Below are positions 59,419 through 64,000 of a DNA stretch of 64,000 nucleotides, piece after piece. The notes under the pieces are model-generated. The model saw only the letters and a program-made list of their open reading frames with translations, was not told where the DNA came from and did not search any database. The stretch is from Fasciola hepatica (lineage: Eukaryota > Platyhelminthes > Trematoda > Plagiorchiida > Fasciolidae): contig CANUEZ040000182.1 in assembly GCA_948099385.1 (NCBI GenBank), positions 19,097,501 to 19,161,500 of the forward strand. Direction: 5' to 3'. The translations under genes were made by a program, and so were the position numbers. Position 1 is the first letter of the stretch. Every line of letters starts with the position of its first letter.

Positions 59419-59943
59419 TTGAAAGCGGTATCCAATGGAATGCTAGATAGATACCGTCAGAGAGACCCATATTTTAGACAAATACCATTATTGGATACAA
59501 ATGCCAATTTATCAGAAAATAAGATTAAAAAAAGCCAAATGAGACAATGGTCCGCTCAACCGTTCAACTTCGATATAGGGTTGAAAATGAAAATAAGTCC
59601 TATCTGGTTACGTATGAAAGTTAGACGCAAGCAGAATAGCTATGTCCTATGGATTTGGCCAGACTCAAGGCCCCCGAAGATACCCCAGAGTGCATTCACG
59701 GGCTTTCATGATTGGCGGAATAAAGCTTCTGAAGTAAATACGCCAAAGTACAAATTCAGAAACACCAAGAAAGACGGACAGAAGTATGCTTTTGCTACAA
59801 CAATGAGAATTTCGATTGCAAAAAGCCATTCAAACGGGTTCACCATGTTTAGCGTGCAAACCGCAAATTCGAAACAATCTTCTCAGATTATTCACCTTTT
59901 TTTGGAGCTTCCTTTTTCTTTGTTCCGTCTGTTGAAGAAGTAA
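59419..59943 (+). CDS. Long unknown plus-strand ORF
   Basis: An ATG-initiated frame of 174 codons, the longest ATG-started one on the plus strand outside transposons, Lys/Arg/Gln/Asn rich (DRYRQRDPYFRQIPL, WLRMKVRRKQNSYVLW, FTGFHDWRNKASEVNTP). No domain is recognised and no strong splice sites border it. In AT-rich DNA of this length one such frame could arise by chance; alternatively it is an exon of the plus-strand gene that follows at 60.4-63.8 kb. Confidence 0.3.
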   Translation: MKAVSNGMLDRYRQRDPYFRQIPLLDTNANLSENKIKKSQMRQWSAQPFNFDIGLKMKISPIWLRMKVRRKQNSYVLWIWPDSRPPKIPQSAFTGFHDWRNKASEVNTPKYKFRNTKKDGQKYAFATTMRISIAKSHSNGFTMFSVQTANSKQSSQIIHLFLELPFSLFRLLKK

Positions 59944-60374
59944 AAGAGAAGATTTGAATTAGGGTAAACATTCATGTGCCCGGTTGAATTATGGCGTACA
60001 TGTGTGAGAATACTTTCGGACAATACGCCGTTCTGCGAAATATACCATCTGCTGGGATTTACGCATCATGAGGGCCCAGATGAAAGAAGAAACGATACGT
60101 TCAAGATTCACGATTCCAACTAGTTAGTGTTAAGGAGCCGCGCACAATCCACTATGATCTGAACGAATGACGGAACGAATGTCCCACATTTACTCACACC
60201 TGTGGTGATGCATCTCCCTGAATTCCACCGTAAACTGTTGCACATATGCACAGAGCTGAGCAACTAAAAGAAGACTGAAAGACTTTTCAAGAACAGAGAA
60301 GAATGAGAACAACAGGAATTTGAGACGAAAATAATACAATGTTGAAGAATATGGAAGATGTTGTGCTTTAGTTA

Positions 60375-63300
60375 GCAAAGCTATATACACACCAGAGGCA
60401 AGAACGGAAGCAAAATTACCATGTTTGGGCTTTGGATGATGCTCCACTCTGTCTGCCGGTAATATGGGATAGCAAATTAGAATCCTACAGCAATCTAGGT
60501 AAAACATCAAATAACTCAACCGGGTTAGGTTTAGATTTATACAACAAGTCTGAAATAATGAAAACCAGCTGCTTTTCTGATATAACGAAAAGATCTCCGA
60601 TTTGTATTCACACAGAGGATCTTCAACGGGATGGGTGATTCCACAAGATAAATCAGGGCAACTGAAAAAGCCATACCATTGTGAGAATGAGCTCCACCAG
60701 AATGTACAACTAGACAGTGTCGTAGACTTTTCGGGAGGTATTGGTACGAGTAAGCGAGAAGATTTTGCTCCAAGCAAAGAGCAAGCAAGTAAATAGAAAA
60801 ATTAGTGGTTTCCGAAAATTCGTATAAGTTTGATGGTTTGTGTTGCTAAAGAGCATTATCGGGAAATCACTTAAGGAAGTTGATCAATGGCGAGTATCTG
60901 ACTATTATTGAAAAAGCTACTGTTTCTAAATCTAATATGGCAGCGATAAATCAGTGCCTTAGAAGAGGCTGTTGTAATTGTTTTATTCCTCACAAGTAGT
61001 GATTTCGGTTGATCAGTCGGATCGCCCTCCGCTCTATTGCATGTGCTGAGTATGTACACAAGAACAGATAGTACTATTGGGTGTGCATTGGATATCACAA
61101 AATTTGTGGTTTCAAGAAAGCTGTCGTGGTTTCAGCCTCAAAGATTGAAAACTGTGAGTCTGAAAATTAGGTTTGGTTGAGTTCGTTTATGGAATTGATT
61201 TTTCACTTGCAAAAATGTGCATGGCTCGTGATTAGTCGGTGTTTTTTGTTGTTGTTCTCCTGATCAACCCTCGGGTATACTCACTATCAAGGTTATGATT
61301 ATATTGAATACTGACACTTAGGGTTAACCGGAAGAAGAAAACTAGACTTTGAACAAAAACAGAAGTAGAAAGGAAAGAGTAGTCAAATAGTAGTGCTCAG
61401 AATACATATTGTTGTCGAACCACGGATTGGTTAAGTTCACAGTGAAAAATATGCGTGTTAGAGCAAACGAATAGCGAGTTGAGTAGTCCGCACTTCGGGA
61501 ATACTGCTGTTGGGACCAGCCGATTGCTGTAAACTCGGGACTTAGAGAGACGACTTGTATGTTACTCCTGTAGGTCAGGCTGGACATGTTGCCCAGTCAC
61601 AGCTGATCAAACGATGAACAAATTATAAAATCAGATGTTAGTTTATCTTCCATGAAGCCTTATTTGGGACGGTTTCAATAGAAGAAGATTTGAATCGAAC
61701 ACGATTCGATTGATCATACTGTTGTCTAGGCTGGTCCCACTTGTGGAAGCCAGGGAACAATTATATGGCTGATTTATCTGGTTTTTGGGGAATCATAAAC
61801 CGTGGTGATTTTCCGAGTAGTAATTCGGACAAGAATACAATGTGCATACTTATCGATCATACAGGTTGCCACAAGAATATCCCAGATGTATCTCCACAGG
61901 TTGTTCACCATGTTACACAACATGGCGCAGCTGCATCCCGTCGCTGACTTGGAAAGGTCGCAACCAGTCATAAGAAGAGGAATATCTCCTGAGAAATGTC
62001 TGTTTAGCTAACCTTACCGATGTGAACACTGATGAGATGAGCAGTGAAACAGTATAACGAATTGTTTCATTAAACCAGAATTTATGCAAAGACAAGTGAG
62101 AAAAGCTTATTCTGAGTTGCGTTTTGAAACGAAAAATCAAGCACATAAAAAGCAATAAGATTATAAGGCTCCCCATCAACTTTTAACATTAAATCAGTTA
62201 TTTTTTCTAACTGGCACGTGGCTAACTGAAATACAGAAAGTTGAGACAACCAAAAAACGTCGCCAAATGTGAGATACGGCGATTTTGAGCAGAGATTTTC
62301 ATGTTCACCCAGATAAATATTAGGGAGGTCATTTCATCTGTCTATCACACACATGAACAATTTACAAGTGAATCATACCGTTCATCTGCAGGTTGTATTC
62401 CAGATCATGATATCCATGATGGTGAACTGATCAATGAAACCTCTACATCAAGATTTCCTTATGTTTACACTTGTCCAACAAATGAATTCACAAGCATATT
62501 TATTCATGGATATTTGTTTGGCAAATTTCGATTATTCTTTATGCTTTCGATGTCGGAACAGTATAATCCATTTGTAAACTGTTCCAAACCCCATTATAGA
62601 CTTGTTGATCAGCTTGCAAGTTGCATGCGGTACTGCTGAAGCATTAGCTTTGTCCGTGAGTAGATTCTAATCCAACTGAGATCAACTACTTCACATAAAT
62701 TAGAGCTAATAAGTAATGGCCGGACAAGACTTAGATACAGTTGTATGTATTCTGAAACGGAATCGAGCCAAGTGTCACTGGTGAGCTTACTTACCATTTT
62801 TCGGTTTCTGTTGAACACTTCTTTTACCTGTTTTGTAATGCAGTGCAATAGGTGTGATTTTTATGATGGGCCTAGTAGGGATCAAGCTGTTCAGGTAAGT
62901 CAAAGCTAATTTCACGTGGAGTAGTAATGAAATTGTTGAAAATCACTTGCAATAATGATTTCTCAAGAAAAATTTCGATTTTCATTCATTCTGTCGAGTG
63001 AGAGGAGAGCCATTGGTGAAAGCACGGAGCACTGAGCACTGAAGCTAACTTTTTGTATATCCATCAAAACCATGACTTAGTTTGCTTTTGCAATGTGAGT
63101 TTGCACCTTGATCTACATTGTCGTGGTTACCTGGTACTTCCACCGATAACAATAATGATATTGGCAGTGGTATACATTCAGACGGGCTTGGCGTTGCCTT
63201 GGTTTAATTTACAAAGGTGTACATTGTTAGCACTTGTTTCTCATATGCAGGCACAAACTCCGTGAGATATTGGTTGATTTACTCAAACCAATATCTTTTA

Positions 63301-63779
63301 TCCATCATACGTTCGCTGCGTAGGATTTATCTTCCGACATGTTCACTGTTAAAAGCTCATATTTTACATCAATGGGGAACTACTACTTAAGTGATAGAAA
63401 TACCAAGTTGATAACTCACCAGAATGCTGAATGTTCCCTAAGTAAAACCTGAGGTCGTGCAAGTGCGCTTCACTCTCTTTTACTTCAAAGACTAGAACCA
63501 CATTACCCTAACAAATGTTAGCTTCTTTGATATTTGTAAGTTGGTTTCAGGGACTACTCCGTACTTTCCGATTACTTCATGGAGCCTGTTGAGGAAAGTA
63601 TTCCCGGATATACATGGTCCGACATTCCGATCTTGAGCTATTTCAAGTTCAGAAAAATTGGGATTAGGGGAAACAAAATTACCACAGCTGTGAAGTCATC
63701 CGGAAACGCCACCACAGAAGATCCTGCCTATTCTCTCCATTTAAGGAGTCCACCTGATAAGGATCTTCTTATTGAATAG
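60375..63779 (+). CDS. 3' half of a multi-exon membrane-protein gene, unknown family
   Basis: A chain of exons agrees in phase: about 60375-60499 (after gtgctttag; ends CTAG|gtaaaa), 60618-60788 (after cacacagag; ends AA|gtaaat), 61730-61899 (gttgtctag; CACAG|gttgtt), 62313-62629 (gttcacccag; GCG|gtactg), 62844-62894 (tttgtaatgcag; TTCAG|gtaagt), possibly 63100-63216, and the terminal exon 63551-63779 (ttggtttcag; stop TAG). It encodes a polar part (YMADLSGFWGIINRGDFPSS, PYVYTCPTNEFTSIFIHG), then hydrophobic segments AIGVIFMMGLVGIKLF and PPITIMILAVVYIQTGLALP that look like membrane helices, and a cytosolic-type tail GYTWSDIPILSYFKFRKIGI...RSPPDKDLLIE. I could not place it in a known transporter or receptor family. 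The 3' end is supported by a poly(A) signal. Confidence 0.65.
60994..61566 (-). CDS. Tentative minus-strand exons inside an intron of the plus-strand gene
   Basis: After cctgacctacag, the frame 61566 downward reads SNIQVVSLSPEFTAIGWSQQ...TRYSFALT, with a spacing faintly like a fibronectin type III strand pattern. A second frame 61120-60994 (acceptor accacgacag, donor CTACTT|gtgagg) reads HPIVLSVLVYILSTCN. They lie opposite an intron of the better-supported plus-strand gene, so one or both may be chance. Confidence 0.22.
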
Positions 63780-63870
63780 CGTTGCGAAGACAGCAGCCTT
63801 TTATTTATTCAGAATTAAGCAGTAGTCATTTGACCAATCATGCTTTGAAAAGTATTGCTTCTTTGAGAAT

Positions 63871-63876
63871 AATAAA
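63871..63876 (+). terminator. Polyadenylation signal AATAAA
   Basis: AATAAA lies 92 bp after the stop codon of the plus-strand gene, followed by T-rich sequence (gttttttatc). The position is right for the cleavage and polyadenylation signal of that transcript. Confidence 0.65.
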
Positions 63877-64000
63877 GTTTTTTATCAATTGCATTTCATT
63901 CTTTAACCATGATTGACTCACTCTTTTTTATCACTTTAACTTGTGTTTTGGCACCTGAAGTGATCAAGAGAAAAATAAGTTGAATTAGTTTATCTTGTCT

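Noticed and set aside
60190..60777. 195-codon minus-strand ORF
   Set aside because: Although the longest minus-strand frame, it is antisense to two phase-matched plus-strand exons with good splice sites and has a T-rich hydrophobic composition expected of a shadow.
62301..62639. RFPYVYTCPTNEFTSIF read as a ClC chloride-channel segment
   Set aside because: The resemblance to the 'CxxGEYNxMAxxFFN' region is slight and no selectivity-filter or CBS motifs are present in the linked exons.
1..64000. CRISPR arrays, bacterial operons, phage or defence-system genes
   Set aside because: No regularly spaced direct repeats other than the 21-bp minisatellite and microsatellites, no long bacterial-type ORFs and no ribosome-binding-site pattern; the DNA is eukaryotic.

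Overview
This is eukaryotic DNA, most likely from a parasitic flatworm (Platyhelminthes, probably a digenean fluke). I infer this from three things. First, small coding exons flanked by GT...AG splice signals lie in AT-rich DNA, and one apparent intron is only 32 nt long, a size known from fluke genes. Second, the mobile elements are the mix usual in flukes: a Ty3/Gypsy element with a CHCC-type gag like the CsRn1 group, CR1-like and RTE-like non-LTR elements, and short dispersed LTRs. Third, nothing bacterial is present: no operons, no rRNA or tRNA genes, no CRISPR array. The species call is an inference; the host type (intron-rich metazoan) is firm.

Layout. Positions 1-8.3 kb are a graveyard of decayed Gypsy retrotransposons, visibly richer in G+C than the rest. 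The best copy (about 4.1-8.0 kb, + strand) can be read from gag through protease, reverse transcriptase, RNase H and integrase, but has many stops and frameshifts and has lost the RT catalytic Asp pair. A 21-bp minisatellite (8.40-8.53 kb) follows. Between 8.6 and 12.8 kb there are phase-matched exons of a minus-strand gene. At 13.4-14.3 kb lie an LTR-like repeat and a Gypsy gag fragment, at 15.7-16.6 kb a dead non-LTR RT. From 16.6 to 50 kb most sequence looks intronic or intergenic, with two microsatellites, an RTE-like 3' end (26.0-26.8 kb, minus strand) and isolated candidate exons, mainly on the minus strand (22.6-22.9, 27.8-30.5, 36.5-36.9, 42.7-43.8, 47.9-48.2 kb). At 50.8-53.5 kb there is a fairly complete but frameshifted CR1-like element. 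It is followed by a 1.8-kb LTR element on the minus strand that has two LTRs and a gag but no pol. A tRNA-derived SINE-like sequence sits at 55.6-55.8 kb. The last 8 kb hold the two best host gene models: the 3' end of a minus-strand gene (56.0-58.5 kb) and the 3' half of a plus-strand membrane-protein gene ending at 63.78 kb with a poly(A) signal.

Exon models were built by eye from open frames, splice-site quality and agreement of intron phase between neighbours. I could not name any of the host proteins. I found no sign of an organised novel multi-gene system; the most interesting items are the pol-less LTR element, the 32-nt intron, the minisatellite with an inverted arm, and the phase-consistent unnamed genes.
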